Source of the DNA: Chitinophaga sp. HK235 | GTDB lineage: Bacteria; Bacteroidota; Bacteroidia; Chitinophagales; Chitinophagaceae | Direction: 5' to 3' | DNA: 64,000 nucleotides | Assembly: GCF_018255755.1 (NCBI RefSeq) | Contig: NZ_CP073766.1 | Location: 5,144,501-5,208,500, forward strand | In this document: positions 9,509 to 18,600 of the stretch, piece by piece | How the letters are laid out: every line of letters starts with the position of its first letter | Position numbering within the stretch: position 1 is the stretch's first letter | The notes under the pieces: model-generated | What the model was told of the DNA's origin: nothing | Database searches by the model: none | The model's input: only the letters and a program-made list of their open reading frames with translations | Made by a program: the position numbers and the translations under genes

Positions 9509-9543
9509 AAAAAAGAAGCCGTCTCTTGTTTTGAGACGGCCCC
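9509..9543 (-). terminator. intrinsic terminator / right IS end hairpin
   Basis: On the minus strand a GCCGTCTC/GAGACGGC stem (9518-9525 with 9533-9540) with a 7-base loop is followed by TTCTTTTTT. It would end minus-strand transcripts from the glycosidase at 9568 and overlaps the right inverted repeat of the IS. Confidence 0.8.
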
Positions 9544-9567
9544 TTTGTACTTTATTATTTTGATATA

Positions 9568-11586
9568 TTATTTCAGACTCACGGATAAGGTAGCGCCTTC
9601 TTTTATCGTATATTCTTTGCCGTTAGCGATTATCAATAATTTTCCTGCTCCTTTTCTTTTTACTTCCAGGTTGAATATTTTTCCAAAGGCGTGGATGTTC
9701 TTCAGCGTCATGTGGTCCCATGCTACAGGCAGGCGGGGCGTACATTCAAAGCTGTTGAACCCGGTAGGGCGCATGCCAAAGAGACCTTCCGTGTAAATAC
9801 GGCAATAGAGGCCACTTTCGGCGGAAAGGTGACGCTGGTTGCCTTCAGGATAGGCTTCTACCGGATAAGGCACGTGTTCACCCAGCAGGCGGCGCTGGGA
9901 GTAATATCTGAGCTTATCCATTGCTTTGGTAGTTTCGCCGGCAGCCAGTACCCCACGCAACGCGTAGAGGGTGCTGCGGTCCCAGAAGGTTTTGTCACCG
10001 GCCTGGGAAGCAAGACCGTCTTCTGTCCATAGTCTGGGAGAAAACAATGCAGCGATGGTGCCTTCTTTCCTTTCAAACAGCCCAGTGGTCAGCGGTGTGG
10101 CTATCCACGCGCGCAACACCTTGTTTTCTTCATAGTAGCGGTAGGTATCAAATCCTTCTACATTGGCACCAAAAAAACGATCAATATTTTTCCGGAGTAT
10201 GTCTGCGCGTTCTTTATAGTCACGGGCGGGGAGCTTTAATTGTCCGGCCAGCAGCACAGCCGAGCGCAGTGCATCGTAATACAATGCGCTGGTGTTAAGA
10301 TTGGCTTTTCCTGCTGGGAATCGTCCTTCCAGCTCATCACTATCGGATTGTACGACACCGTTTTCATTGACGTTCCTGTGCAGATATTCCAGGCACCATT
10401 CTATCAGTGGCCATAAAACACGGGCAGAATCAGCATTACCGGCAGCCAGGGCATAGCGGCTGGCTCCATAAGCGATCATAGCCATGTCTCCCCTGTCTTT
10501 GGCGCCATGCCAGATACCATCGCCTTCTGCCACAATAGAGCTGGGGATAGGTTTATAATCCGGGTTCATAAACTTTGCAAACCAACGGTAGGAATTCATG
10601 GCAGAATTTAAGGCAATACTATCTCCCAGAAATGCAAAGAAAGGATTTACATACTCGGCCTGATCGTTGGCCCAGATAGCAGCATAATAGCGCAAACCAC
10701 CAGGACCGTGCAGATAACCACCTTTGGTCAGGTAAATGCTTTCAGTGGCCCTTATTTTGGCAAAATTGAAAGCAGTATTCAACAAGGTGTCCGGTGTTTC
10801 CAGCTGCAGGAGTGAGAGAATACCTGCAATACGGGCTTTCCTGGCCAACAGCTCTGTGTCAGTGTTTACAGACAGCGGCACCTCATTACCCCTCCGGGCA
10901 CTGTAGGCAATTACAAAGCGGACAGAATCTCCAGGGGCTACCTCTTGCCGGCCAGCACCAACCGTATTCATCACAAAATGCAGTGGTCCGTTAGAGCTGC
11001 GGCTTTCAGCTGGCGTACGCTCCTGCTGCATGTCTTCCATTTCTATAGTGGCCGGCTGTGACCCATGGTTGATAAATACCAGCTGTTCCAATGCTAAAGG
11101 CTGATCGTCTGATGGGAAAAAAGATCGTTTCAGCTCAATCTGACGGTCATTGCCCAAAACACAGCTGATACTGGTTATCCCCATGTGCCGGATGCTATTT
11201 ACTTTTTCGGGCAATGGCTTTACCGGTCCACCGTTATAGACGTCCTGCTTCCAGAGTTTATTATTAACAAAAAAGCGGGGCAGCATGTCATCCTTGACGG
11301 TGTACATCATAGCTGTCTCTGTTTTATTGGGGACCATACGGAAGGTGGGAAAGATGATCGTCCGTGTGATGGCGCTGGCACCGCTGCTGTCTACCCCATA
11401 CTGGAGCCATAGGGCCACCTTCTTACCCGCCATTTCGATATGGTCGTAGTGAGGAGTACTGCCGGCTATATTCCAGATAATACTACCGTCCGGCTGAATT
11501 TTCCATCTGTCTAACGTCTGCGCATATACGCAATTTGACAGCAATAGCAAACCGGCCGTTATTCGCTTCCTAAGTATCGTTTTCAT
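9568..11586 (-). CDS. six-hairpin (alpha/alpha)6 glycosidase-like secreted protein
   Basis: A 672-residue protein from the ATG at 11586, which begins a good signal peptide (MKTILRKRITAGLLLLSNCVYAQ); an upstream ATG adds 13 non-signal residues. The N-terminal half (~25-270) is beta-rich. The C-terminal half (~280-640) is helical with YAAIWANDQAEYVNPFF, AEGDGIWHGAKDRGDMAMIAYG, and a DSDELEGRFPAG motif, typical of six-hairpin glycoside hydrolases. Acidic residues in WANDQ, EGDG or SDELEG are plausible catalytic acids, but I cannot fix the GH family or the sugar. Related annotations include amylo-alpha-1,6-glucosidase-like and rhamnosidase-like proteins. It converges on the IS and the alpha-galactosidase gene. 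Confidence 0.75.
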   Translation of the reverse strand: MKTILRKRITAGLLLLSNCVYAQTLDRWKIQPDGSIIWNIAGSTPHYDHIEMAGKKVALWLQYGVDSSGASAITRTIIFPTFRMVPNKTETAMMYTVKDDMLPRFFVNNKLWKQDVYNGGPVKPLPEKVNSIRHMGITSISCVLGNDRQIELKRSFFPSDDQPLALEQLVFINHGSQPATIEMEDMQQERTPAESRSSNGPLHFVMNTVGAGRQEVAPGDSVRFVIAYSARRGNEVPLSVNTDTELLARKARIAGILSLLQLETPDTLLNTAFNFAKIRATESIYLTKGGYLHGPGGLRYYAAIWANDQAEYVNPFFAFLGDSIALNSAMNSYRWFAKFMNPDYKPIPSSIVAEGDGIWHGAKDRGDMAMIAYGASRYALAAGNADSARVLWPLIEWCLEYLHRNVNENGVVQSDSDELEGRFPAGKANLNTSALYYDALRSAVLLAGQLKLPARDYKERADILRKNIDRFFGANVEGFDTYRYYEENKVLRAWIATPLTTGLFERKEGTIAALFSPRLWTEDGLASQAGDKTFWDRSTLYALRGVLAAGETTKAMDKLRYYSQRRLLGEHVPYPVEAYPEGNQRHLSAESGLYCRIYTEGLFGMRPTGFNSFECTPRLPVAWDHMTLKNIHAFGKIFNLEVKRKGAGKLLIIANGKEYTIKEGATLSVSLK

Positions 11587-11832
11587 GTTGTTACGTGGAT
11601 ATTGCGGAAATGTCTTTTCAAACAAATTATGCAGTCGTATGCATAAATCATAGTTTTTTTAAAACATGGTTGGAATTGGGTAAAATAATATAAGGGGTTC
11701 ATTATCTTCACGGGCAGAATACCCGGCAGGCCCCTCTTCCGCCCCGTGGTGGAAGGTAGGCCCCCGTCGTTCATAACTTTTTCAACAGGCAAACGTTAAT
11801 ACTACACAAACCTTTTAAACTATACAATCAGG

Positions 11833-13314
11833 GTGCATACACTCATCAATTATCTGACCGGCTCAAACTGGCATCTTTCCGTCAAAATCGGCAGTACAGT
11901 AATGCTGATATTAACATTTGCCGGTATCGTATTCACTATCCTGATGGAAAACCGGAATCCCATAAAAGCTGTCGCCTATATCCTCCTGCTGATATTCATC
12001 CCTATTGTAGGGTTGGTGGTGTATTATTACCTGGGCCGTGATCTGCGTAAGAAAAGAAGGTTTACCCTGAAAGGCAGCAAAGATGAAGTGCTGTTTGCCA
12101 AATACTGGCAATCGCAGCGGGCAGAGATAGAGCAAATGCAGCTGGAATTGCGGCATCTGGTAGGTAACAAACAGGAGTTGTCGGCTATGTTACTGAATAC
12201 CCGGCAATCTGTGCTGACTAAAAATAACCACGTAAAACTGCTGATCAATGGTGAAGAGAAGTTTCCCGAGGTACTGGCAGCCTTAAAAGCCGCCAAACAC
12301 CATATCCACATCGAATACTACATGATAGCCGCAGATGATATCGGTAACACCGTTATCGAAATACTGGTAGAAAAGCTTAATCAGGGTGTACAGGTGCGCT
12401 TTCTGTATGATGATGTTGGAAGCAACAACATTAAAAAACTTCCCCGTATTCTGAAAGAAAACGGAGCCAGTGTATATCCCTTCTCCCCTTTGCTGGTAGA
12501 TCTTTATCTCAATGCCAACTACCGCAATCACCGAAAGATCATTGTAATAGACGGCAATGTTGGTTTTGTAGGCGGTATTAACCTCGACGATCGTTATGTC
12601 AACAATGGCAAACATGATCTTTACTGGCGGGATACGCACCTGAAAATAGAAGGAGATGCAGTAAACCTGCTACAGTTGCAGTTCCTGATGAGTTACCGTT
12701 ATTGCAGCAAGGAAGTATTTCCTTTTGAAGCTCCTTTTTTCGGAAGATCTGCTCCGCTTATAGGCACTTGTTTCACGGATATTGTAGCCAGCGGTCCGGA
12801 TTCTGAATGGCCGATGGCTATGGAATGTATTCTGATGGCTATTAACGTGGCTAAAAGAAGAATACGGATCACCAATCCCTACTTCATTCCTACCGAGCAA
12901 CTGCTCACGGCTCTGCAAATGGCTGCGCTGGCCGGGAAAGATGTACAACTGCTGCTTCCGTTTAAAAGCGACTCATTTATCGTACAGCATGCGGCCCTGT
13001 CTTATATGAAGCCGTTGCTTGCTGCTGGTGTGAAGGTATTCTTTTACACAAGAGGATTTATCCATGCCAAAACGATGGTCATAGATGATAATCTTGCCTG
13101 GGTTAGTTCTGTTAATTTTGACAACCGCAGCTTTTTCCTGAATTGTGAAATCGGAGCACTGGTGTATGATAAGGAAACTGCTGCCAGGCTGGACCGTGCA
13201 TTTGATGAAGATCTGCTGTATTCCTTGCCTCTACAGGAAACCCGTTGGAATAAACGGAACCTCGCCAAAAGATTTATGGATTCGGTATGCCGCTTGTTAA
13301 CACCACTGTTGTAA
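11833..13314 (+). CDS. cls: cardiolipin synthase (phospholipase D family)
   Basis: A 493-residue membrane enzyme that joins phosphatidylglycerol with another phospholipid to make cardiolipin. Two N-terminal TM helices (~18-40 and ~44-65, ENRNPIKAVAYILLLIFIPIVG) are followed by two HKD motifs: NHRKIIVIDGNVGFVGG (~232-248) and IHAKTMVIDDNLAWVSS (~411-427). Each gives the His, Lys and Asp of a PLD active site. The start is GTG at 11833; there is no earlier ATG giving a sensible N-terminus. Its stop is 4 bases from the stop of the convergent acidic-protein gene, so transcripts must overlap. Confidence 0.95.
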   Translation: MHTLINYLTGSNWHLSVKIGSTVMLILTFAGIVFTILMENRNPIKAVAYILLLIFIPIVGLVVYYYLGRDLRKKRRFTLKGSKDEVLFAKYWQSQRAEIEQMQLELRHLVGNKQELSAMLLNTRQSVLTKNNHVKLLINGEEKFPEVLAALKAAKHHIHIEYYMIAADDIGNTVIEILVEKLNQGVQVRFLYDDVGSNNIKKLPRILKENGASVYPFSPLLVDLYLNANYRNHRKIIVIDGNVGFVGGINLDDRYVNNGKHDLYWRDTHLKIEGDAVNLLQLQFLMSYRYCSKEVFPFEAPFFGRSAPLIGTCFTDIVASGPDSEWPMAMECILMAINVAKRRIRITNPYFIPTEQLLTALQMAALAGKDVQLLLPFKSDSFIVQHAALSYMKPLLAAGVKVFFYTRGFIHAKTMVIDDNLAWVSSVNFDNRSFFLNCEIGALVYDKETAARLDRAFDEDLLYSLPLQETRWNKRNLAKRFMDSVCRLLTPLL

Positions 13315-13318
13315 CGTA

Positions 13319-13747
13319 TTAATATTTACCGTCCTCATCCTCTTCTTCCAGAAATTCTCCATTGTCTTCCTCCAGGTCCCGGTGTCTGTCGCCGCCCAGG
13401 CTGTAGAGGTTGTTTTCTTCATCTTCTTCTCCAATGTTTTCTGAAGCGTCGTCCAGTTCTGCGCCGGGCACATCCAGGTCGTCCCCGGTTTTATCCTGGC
13501 GCCAGGTTTCTTCCTGTTCATCGCTTTTGCGCGGGCTTTTATTATTTCCTGGTGATAGTTCGCTGTTATGCCGGAAAGAACGGGTTACATCGTCCATATC
13601 CAGGTCCACTTCGTTTATTCTGTTGTCCCTGTTCATAATATCTTCGCTGGCCGGATATTCAGGGTATCCCGGATATTCGCTTTCACTTTCCTTGCCGGCT
13701 TTTTTCTTATCAACCGGCGGGTTCTTTTTATCACTTTTCTTTGCCAT
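13319..13747 (-). CDS. acidic low-complexity protein of unknown function
   Basis: A 142-residue protein from the ATG at 13747 (MAKKSDKKNPPVDKKKAG); a longer frame to 13810 exists but its extra residues look non-native. It begins lysine-rich, has a PGYPEYP stretch (~26-32) and ends in runs of Asp and Glu (LEEEDEDGKY). It is predicted to be largely disordered, with no signal peptide, TM helix or known domain. The charge switch from basic N-terminus to acidic C-terminus could allow nucleic-acid or self-interaction, but that is speculation. Confidence 0.65.
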   Translation of the reverse strand: MAKKSDKKNPPVDKKKAGKESESEYPGYPEYPASEDIMNRDNRINEVDLDMDDVTRSFRHNSELSPGNNKSPRKSDEQEETWRQDKTGDDLDVPGAELDDASENIGEEDEENNLYSLGGDRHRDLEEDNGEFLEEEDEDGKY

Positions 13748-13875
13748 AAAGATGGTTTTTAGATGAATAAAAAAAGCAGAAAATGCCATGCCACCTACAG
13801 ATGATAACAAAGGACGATAGTGATTGTTCTGGGGCTGAATAGCAGCCTATGGCGGTTATCGGGACATACTGTTTT

Positions 13876-15003
13876 TTACCGGGTCAGTGTTAGCTGGAGT
13901 GTAATGCCGGCAGAGTATAGTTTCACCTGTCCATATCCCACCCCATTCAGCGGAATTTTGACATAGGGTTGTACTCCCAGCAACAGCTGACGTGACACCT
14001 CGCGCTGATACAGTATGCCCGCATTTAAAACAGAGAGATAGTTTGGCTGCTGGCTCAGAATGGTTAGTTCTTTGGGATCTCTGTATTCATACTGGTAGCG
14101 GTATTTTTCCTTCAGCATAAAATAATTGGATAATCCCAGTGTGGCGCTGGTCCTGTCTTTTTTTCCGGAAAGAAAAGTATAATTGAGGTTCAGCGGTATA
14201 TCCAGCATACTACAGCTGGCATTTATTTTTTTAAGTTTATCATAAGGTAAGTTTACGCTGCCATTCCGGTAATCTTCCGGAGCAGCGCCGTACATTTTTT
14301 TGTTGTATATCACTCCGGTGGTTACAAATAACTTAGGATCAAAATAGTAATGTAACAGGATACCTGCATCCACTCCGATGTTGCCATATTTGAAGGATGG
14401 TGCCACCGTAAAATCCGGTCCCAATACCACCCCTACATACCATTTTTTCTTTTTGGGTGAAGGTCTGGTTATAATGCTATCCTGGTTGTAAAACGTAATG
14501 GTGGCAATATGATCAGGGGATAGATTAATTTTCGTGTATTCGTTTAAGTTATATTTATTCGTATAGTCGTTAGTGTTAATTGCACCGATTGGTGTTAATA
14601 CCTCTTTAGGTTCTTCGGAGGTTTGTGTTTGTGTGACTTTTTTGCTGATTGTTCCACAGGCAGGCTGCTGGTGGCACATGACCGGCTGTTTTATTATGGG
14701 GACGGGGGTTTTAACGGCGGTTTCCGTTGTCCTCCAGGATGTTTTATTTCGTTTGGAGTCTTCTTTTTTTTCAGGTTGATATATCACCTCTGTTGCATTG
14801 TCTGATGGATTATACATCAGCCACCAGGCTACCAGCACCAGCAGGAGCATGGCAGCAGAGGTCCACCAGCGGATGAAGATGGTTTTTCGGTCTTTGTCTT
14901 CTTCATCCAGCATTCTTTCCATTTTCACCCATGCTGCCGGATCAAATGGAAAATCAGCTTCGCTTAACCTGTCACGGATTTTATATTCAAACTCTTCACT
15001 CAT
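13876..15003 (-). CDS. membrane-anchored protein with N-terminal anti-sigma-like part and beta-rich C-terminus
   Basis: A 375-residue protein that overlaps the ECF sigma gene by 8 bases, so the two are almost certainly co-expressed. Residues 1-40 form a soluble helix region (FEYKIRDRLSEADFPFDPAAWVKMERML), followed by one TM helix (TSAAMLLLVLVAWWLMY, ~48-64), a polar linker (~70-160), and a beta-strand-rich C-terminus with alternating patterns and terminal TLQLTLTR, like an outer-membrane-type beta barrel. The arrangement of sigma plus TM protein suggests an anti-sigma role for the cytoplasmic part (inference), with the outer part sensing an envelope signal. It lacks a HXXXCXXC zinc motif. Confidence 0.7.
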   Translation of the reverse strand: MSEEFEYKIRDRLSEADFPFDPAAWVKMERMLDEEDKDRKTIFIRWWTSAAMLLLVLVAWWLMYNPSDNATEVIYQPEKKEDSKRNKTSWRTTETAVKTPVPIIKQPVMCHQQPACGTISKKVTQTQTSEEPKEVLTPIGAINTNDYTNKYNLNEYTKINLSPDHIATITFYNQDSIITRPSPKKKKWYVGVVLGPDFTVAPSFKYGNIGVDAGILLHYYFDPKLFVTTGVIYNKKMYGAAPEDYRNGSVNLPYDKLKKINASCSMLDIPLNLNYTFLSGKKDRTSATLGLSNYFMLKEKYRYQYEYRDPKELTILSQQPNYLSVLNAGILYQREVSRQLLLGVQPYVKIPLNGVGYGQVKLYSAGITLQLTLTR

Positions 15004-15583
15004 TTTTATGGATAGAAAGGTTTACCGATGTACTGTTGACAGTGCTACCGGAGGCACTGATGATTTTTACCTGCAACACCTTTTTTGCTTTAAACAGATT
15101 TGATTTGGATGTTCCTATGGAAATACCCAGCATTACTGCAATCTCATGATGTTGATAACCTTCTATGACGTACAGGTTAAATACGGTACGGTACGCAGGA
15201 GAAAGGGATTGTACGTGCATAAGCAATTCATCGTAGGAAAGTTTATCTATCACTTTATCATCTTTCCACAGATCGCTCAACTGTTCTATGCTATCAGTAA
15301 ACACCAGTTTTTTCCGGCTGCGCAGGAAATCGATGGCCGTGTTGACCATTACTTTGCTCAGCCATGCTTTAAAAGGTCGGCTGCTATCGAAGGTATCAAT
15401 TCGCTGAAAGACTTTCAAAAAACCATCGTTCATTATCTCCAGCGCTTCTTCTCTGTTGGGTGCGTAGCGCATGCATATACTGAGTGCATACCCGAAAAAC
15501 TTACGGTATAACAACTCCTGGCTGCTGCGTTCCTTATTACAGCAACCTGTTATGAGGTCATTAATTTGATTCAGGTCTTCCAC
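14996..15583 (-). CDS. ECF-type RNA polymerase sigma factor
   Basis: A 195-residue ECF sigma factor starting at GTG 15583; an in-frame TAG closes the frame upstream and there is no earlier ATG. Region 2 is seen at ~25-95 (ELLYRKFFGYALSICMRYAPNREEALEIMNDGFLKVF, then RPFKAWLSKVMVNTAIDFLRSRKK) and region 4 at ~125-175 (LSPAYRTVFNLYVIEGYQHHEIAVMLGISIGTSKSNLFKAK). It would direct RNA polymerase to a small regulon, controlled by the TM protein encoded just downstream. Up to 438 bases of gene-free DNA separate it from mnmG. Confidence 0.93.
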   Translation of the reverse strand: MEDLNQINDLITGCCNKERSSQELLYRKFFGYALSICMRYAPNREEALEIMNDGFLKVFQRIDTFDSSRPFKAWLSKVMVNTAIDFLRSRKKLVFTDSIEQLSDLWKDDKVIDKLSYDELLMHVQSLSPAYRTVFNLYVIEGYQHHEIAVMLGISIGTSKSNLFKAKKVLQVKIISASGSTVNSTSVNLSIHKNE

Positions 15584-16022
15584 AGAGTATTGCTTGCCTG
15601 TCTTTGGCTAAATCCTGACTGTACCCGTTACGGATTTTTTCAGTGTATGCTCCATCAAACAGTTGGTTGAATACAATGCATACGAGAAGTGATTAAAAAT
15701 GGTTGTTCCGGGTAATAAAAAAATGATGATTCCTGATTTCGATGCAATTAAATGAAAGTTCCTGCAGTAGAAATGCACACACCCTTATTTTGGCCATTTT
15801 TAGCCTCATTTTCAGACATTCCTCGTTTTTGAATACTTTCTATCAACCAGGAAGTGTTTCTTGAAATTTACCCCATTTCTGAAGGTCGATTTTTGGGCTT
15901 TTTCGTCGAAAAAATTCTTTTTGGAGATTTTTTTGAGATTTTTTTTTGGCATTAAAAAAGAGAAGGACTGACTCAAAAAATTGTCAGTCCTTCTCTTTTA
16001 AATTTTTTATATGTCATCAATT
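15584..16022. other. intergenic stretch between ECF sigma gene and mnmG
   Basis: AT-rich gene-free DNA. It must hold the promoter of the minus-strand ECF sigma gene at its left side and carries the terminator hairpin at 15956-15999 at its right side. I see no other ORF or RNA gene. Confidence 0.6.
15954..15999 (-). terminator. strong bidirectional terminator hairpin after mnmG
   Basis: A perfect 17-bp stem (15956-15972 with 15983-15999) and a 10-base loop, flanked by A- and T-runs, lies 24 bases past the mnmG stop. Its left arm GAGAAGGACTGACTCAAAA resembles the left end of the IS element at 7813-7832. Confidence 0.9.
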
Positions 16023-17891
16023 TTATCTTCCCATGTAAACCATCAGGATTTGTACATCGCTGGGATTTACGCCGCTGATCCTGCTGGCTTGTCCTAAAGT
16101 ATGTGGGCGGATTTTGGAGAACTTCTGCCTGGCTTCGCTGGATAGTGAAACAAGTTTGTTATAGTCGAAGTTTTCCGGGATGATAAGGTCTTCGAGCTGG
16201 CTCATTTTTTTCACCAGTTCATTTTCCTTTTCGATATACACATCGTATTTGATCTGGATCTCTGCCTGCTCCAATACTTCGCTATCAAATCCAGTCAGTG
16301 CCTGTTCAATTTTAGGTACAAAAGATTTCATGGAGAAGATATCGAGTCCGGGACGCAGTAATATCTGATGGGCTCTTTGTTTTTGGGTAAGCGCAGCAGA
16401 AGATTTTGCTTCCAGGAGAGAACTTATTTCTTCCGGTTCTACAGACAGTTCCTTGAGGATGGATTTGATTTTTTCCACCTGTTCTTTTTTCTGTTGCACC
16501 CTTACCATACGTTCTTCTTTGGCGAGGCCCATTTGGTAGCTTTTTTCCGTGAGGCGGAGGTCAGCATTATCCTGGCGGAGCAGGGTACGGAACTCGGCTC
16601 TGGAAGTAAACATGCGATAAGGTTCTTCAGTGCCTTTGTTGATAAGGTCGTCTATCAGTACACCGATATAGGCTTCACTTCTTTTCAGGATGAATGGGTC
16701 CTGTTCAGCGGCTTTGAGGTGGGCATTGATCCCTGCCATTAATCCCTGGCAGGCAGCTTCTTCATAGCCGGTGGTACCATTAATCTGTCCTGCAAAAAAG
16801 AGGTTCTGAACCTGTTTTGTTTCCAGGGAGAAGTTGAGCTGTGTTGGTGGGAAGAAGTCATATTCGATGGCATAGCCAGGGCGGAACATCCGGCAGTTTT
16901 CGAAACCGGGTACAAGTCGGAGGGCTTTCATCTGTACATCTTCCGGCAGGGAGGTAGAGAATCCGTTGACATAAATTTCTACGGTATCCCAACCTTCTGG
17001 TTCTACGAACAGCTGGTGTCTTTCCCTTTCGGCAAAGCGGTTGATTTTGTCTTCAATGCTGGGGCAATAACGGGGGCCGGTGCCCTGGATACGTCCCTGG
17101 AACATAGGAGACCTGTCGAAGCCGGTACGGAGCATTTCGTGTACGGCATCGCTGGTATAGGTAATCCAGCAACTTCTTTGCTGGGCTGGTTTGATTTTTT
17201 CTATGTTGAGGTAGGAGAAGCCAACAATTTCCTCATCCCCCAGTTGTTCTTCCATTTTGGAATAGTCCAGGCTTCTGCCGTCAATGCGGGGAGGTGTACC
17301 TGTTTTGAGACGGTCGCTTTCAAAGCCGAGGGAAATCAGTTGTTCGGTGATCCCGGTAGCTGCTTTTTCAGCCACGCGGCCGCCACCAAATTGTTTGTCA
17401 CCGATATGGATAACACCATTGAGGAAGGTACCATTGGTCAGCACCACTGCTTTGGCTTTTATTTCATGTCCGAGTCCGGTGATTACACCATAACAACGGC
17501 CATCTTTTACCAGGAGACCTTTTACCATGTCCTGATAAAAATCCACATTGGGGGTTTTCTCCAGTGCTTCGCGCCATTTAGCTGCAAAAAGCATACGGTC
17601 ACTCTGCGCGCGGGGGCTCCACATAGCCGGACCTTTTGAGCGGTTCAGCATACGGAACTGGATCATAGACTGATCTGTAATAATACCGGAGTATCCTCCC
17701 AGTGCATCTATTTCTCTTACAATCTGTCCTTTGGCAATGCCTCCCATGGCGGGGTTGCAACTCATCTGTGCGATGGTTTGCATGTTCATGGTCACCAATA
17801 AAACCTTAGAGCCCATATTGGCGGCAGCAGCAGCAGCTTCACAGCCTGCATGCCCGGCACCAACCACAATTATATCGTATGATGGAAACAT
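16023..17891 (-). CDS. mnmG: tRNA uridine 5-carboxymethylaminomethyl modification enzyme MnmG (GidA)
   Basis: A 622-residue FAD protein that, with MnmE, makes the cmnm5 group on U34 of several tRNAs. The Rossmann FAD motif is at the N-terminus (YDIIVVGAGHAGCEAAAAAA), followed by MSCNPAMGGIAKG and the mid-protein cysteine region. The C-terminal MnmG helical domain ends with RISGVNPSDVQILMVYMGR. The start is ATG 17891 directly before FPSYD; the frame stays open to 18032 but that extension would translate a parS palindrome. The gene sits on the edge of an origin-like region, as gidA often does in bacteria. Confidence 0.97.
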   Translation of the reverse strand: MFPSYDIIVVGAGHAGCEAAAAAANMGSKVLLVTMNMQTIAQMSCNPAMGGIAKGQIVREIDALGGYSGIITDQSMIQFRMLNRSKGPAMWSPRAQSDRMLFAAKWREALEKTPNVDFYQDMVKGLLVKDGRCYGVITGLGHEIKAKAVVLTNGTFLNGVIHIGDKQFGGGRVAEKAATGITEQLISLGFESDRLKTGTPPRIDGRSLDYSKMEEQLGDEEIVGFSYLNIEKIKPAQQRSCWITYTSDAVHEMLRTGFDRSPMFQGRIQGTGPRYCPSIEDKINRFAERERHQLFVEPEGWDTVEIYVNGFSTSLPEDVQMKALRLVPGFENCRMFRPGYAIEYDFFPPTQLNFSLETKQVQNLFFAGQINGTTGYEEAACQGLMAGINAHLKAAEQDPFILKRSEAYIGVLIDDLINKGTEEPYRMFTSRAEFRTLLRQDNADLRLTEKSYQMGLAKEERMVRVQQKKEQVEKIKSILKELSVEPEEISSLLEAKSSAALTQKQRAHQILLRPGLDIFSMKSFVPKIEQALTGFDSEVLEQAEIQIKYDVYIEKENELVKKMSQLEDLIIPENFDYNKLVSLSSEARQKFSKIRPHTLGQASRISGVNPSDVQILMVYMGR

Positions 17892-17949
17892 AGTTAATAA
17901 AGAAAGTGCAAAATTACATAGAAGAAGGGATATTGTAGAGAGAATCTCA

Positions 17950-17969
17950 AATGTTCCACGTGGAACATT
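17950..17969. promoter_or_regulatory. parS site (ParB binding), copy 1
   Basis: A perfect 20-bp palindrome with core TGTTCCACGTGGAACA (17952-17967), lying 59 bases upstream of the mnmG start. It matches the bacterial parS consensus (TGTTNCACGTGAAACA type) bound by ParB. Confidence 0.9.
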
Positions 17970-18187
17970 CGGTATGTGCTGATACCCAGACTTGAAGAGG
18001 GAGCTGATCCGTAAAATACGGTTAAGGGTCAAATAGCAACTTCCCTTTTAGTCCTGCAATACCGAAGCTGATCCGTAAAAAGGCCAGGTTAAAAGAATAT
18101 GGCTCTCTTTTAATGATTTCCTATAGGCTAAAAGGCCGGGCTCATCGATATCCGGGCCGCTCCGACGTATAGAATCCTATATCGGTA

Positions 18188-18600
18188 TGCTAAGTGTAGT
18201 GTTCGCCTTAAGGGCATTTGGAATCTCCGCAGCTGCACTATATCTAAATTAGATTTTAAACAGCAGATACAATTATGATTTGGGATTTACCTCATCTAGT
18301 TATGCTTAGTGTAGTACTCGCCTTTACAATGAATACTCAGCGTTATATCTAAAATCAGATTCCAGGACTCATTTATCGCAGCAAATACAATCATCATTGG
18401 TATTACCTCCTGTCTGTATATCCATGCTGAGATCTATCATTGTCTGCTTAGTGTAGTGCTCGCCTTTAGGATGAATACTCAGCGCTATATCTAAAATTAG
18501 ATTCCAGGACTCATTTATCGTAGCAAATACAATCATCACTTGAGATTACCTCCGTTGTTATAGATCCGGTGCATTAATTGTAGTGCTTGCCTAAGGACAG
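18188..18600. repeat. degenerate tandem repeat, ~115-142 bp units
   Basis: Four unit starts are marked by TGCTTAGTGTAGTGCTCGCC-like sequence at 18188, 18303, 18445 and 18570. The two middle copies share about 80 bases nearly unchanged (18327-18408 and 18469-18553), including GAATACTCAGCG, ATCTAAAATTAGAT (a small palindrome) and GATTCCAGGACTCATTTATCG. The CTCAGCG core recurs in the dyad array at 21789-22800. Function unknown. Confidence 0.8.

Larger units (their letters stand above)
7818..9543 (+). mobile_element. IS1182-type insertion sequence with hairpin ends
   Basis: The element surrounds the transposase at 7896. Its ends are imperfect inverted repeats matching at 13 of 15 positions: GGGGGTGTCTCAAAA at 7818-7832 and, on the other strand, GGGGCCGTCTCAAAA at 9543-9529. 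Similarity continues inward through a TTCTTTTTT tract. Each end also folds back on itself as a terminator-like hairpin. No clear target-site duplication is visible just outside these ends. The octamer ATTATAAC occurs at 7805-7812 and 9488-9495, but using it as duplication would leave no terminal repeat, so exact boundaries stay uncertain. Confidence 0.75.

Noticed and set aside
17892..18032. Longer MnmG start at 18032
   Set aside because: The extra residues translate a parS palindrome and are not typical of the family, whose first residues precede the FAD motif directly.
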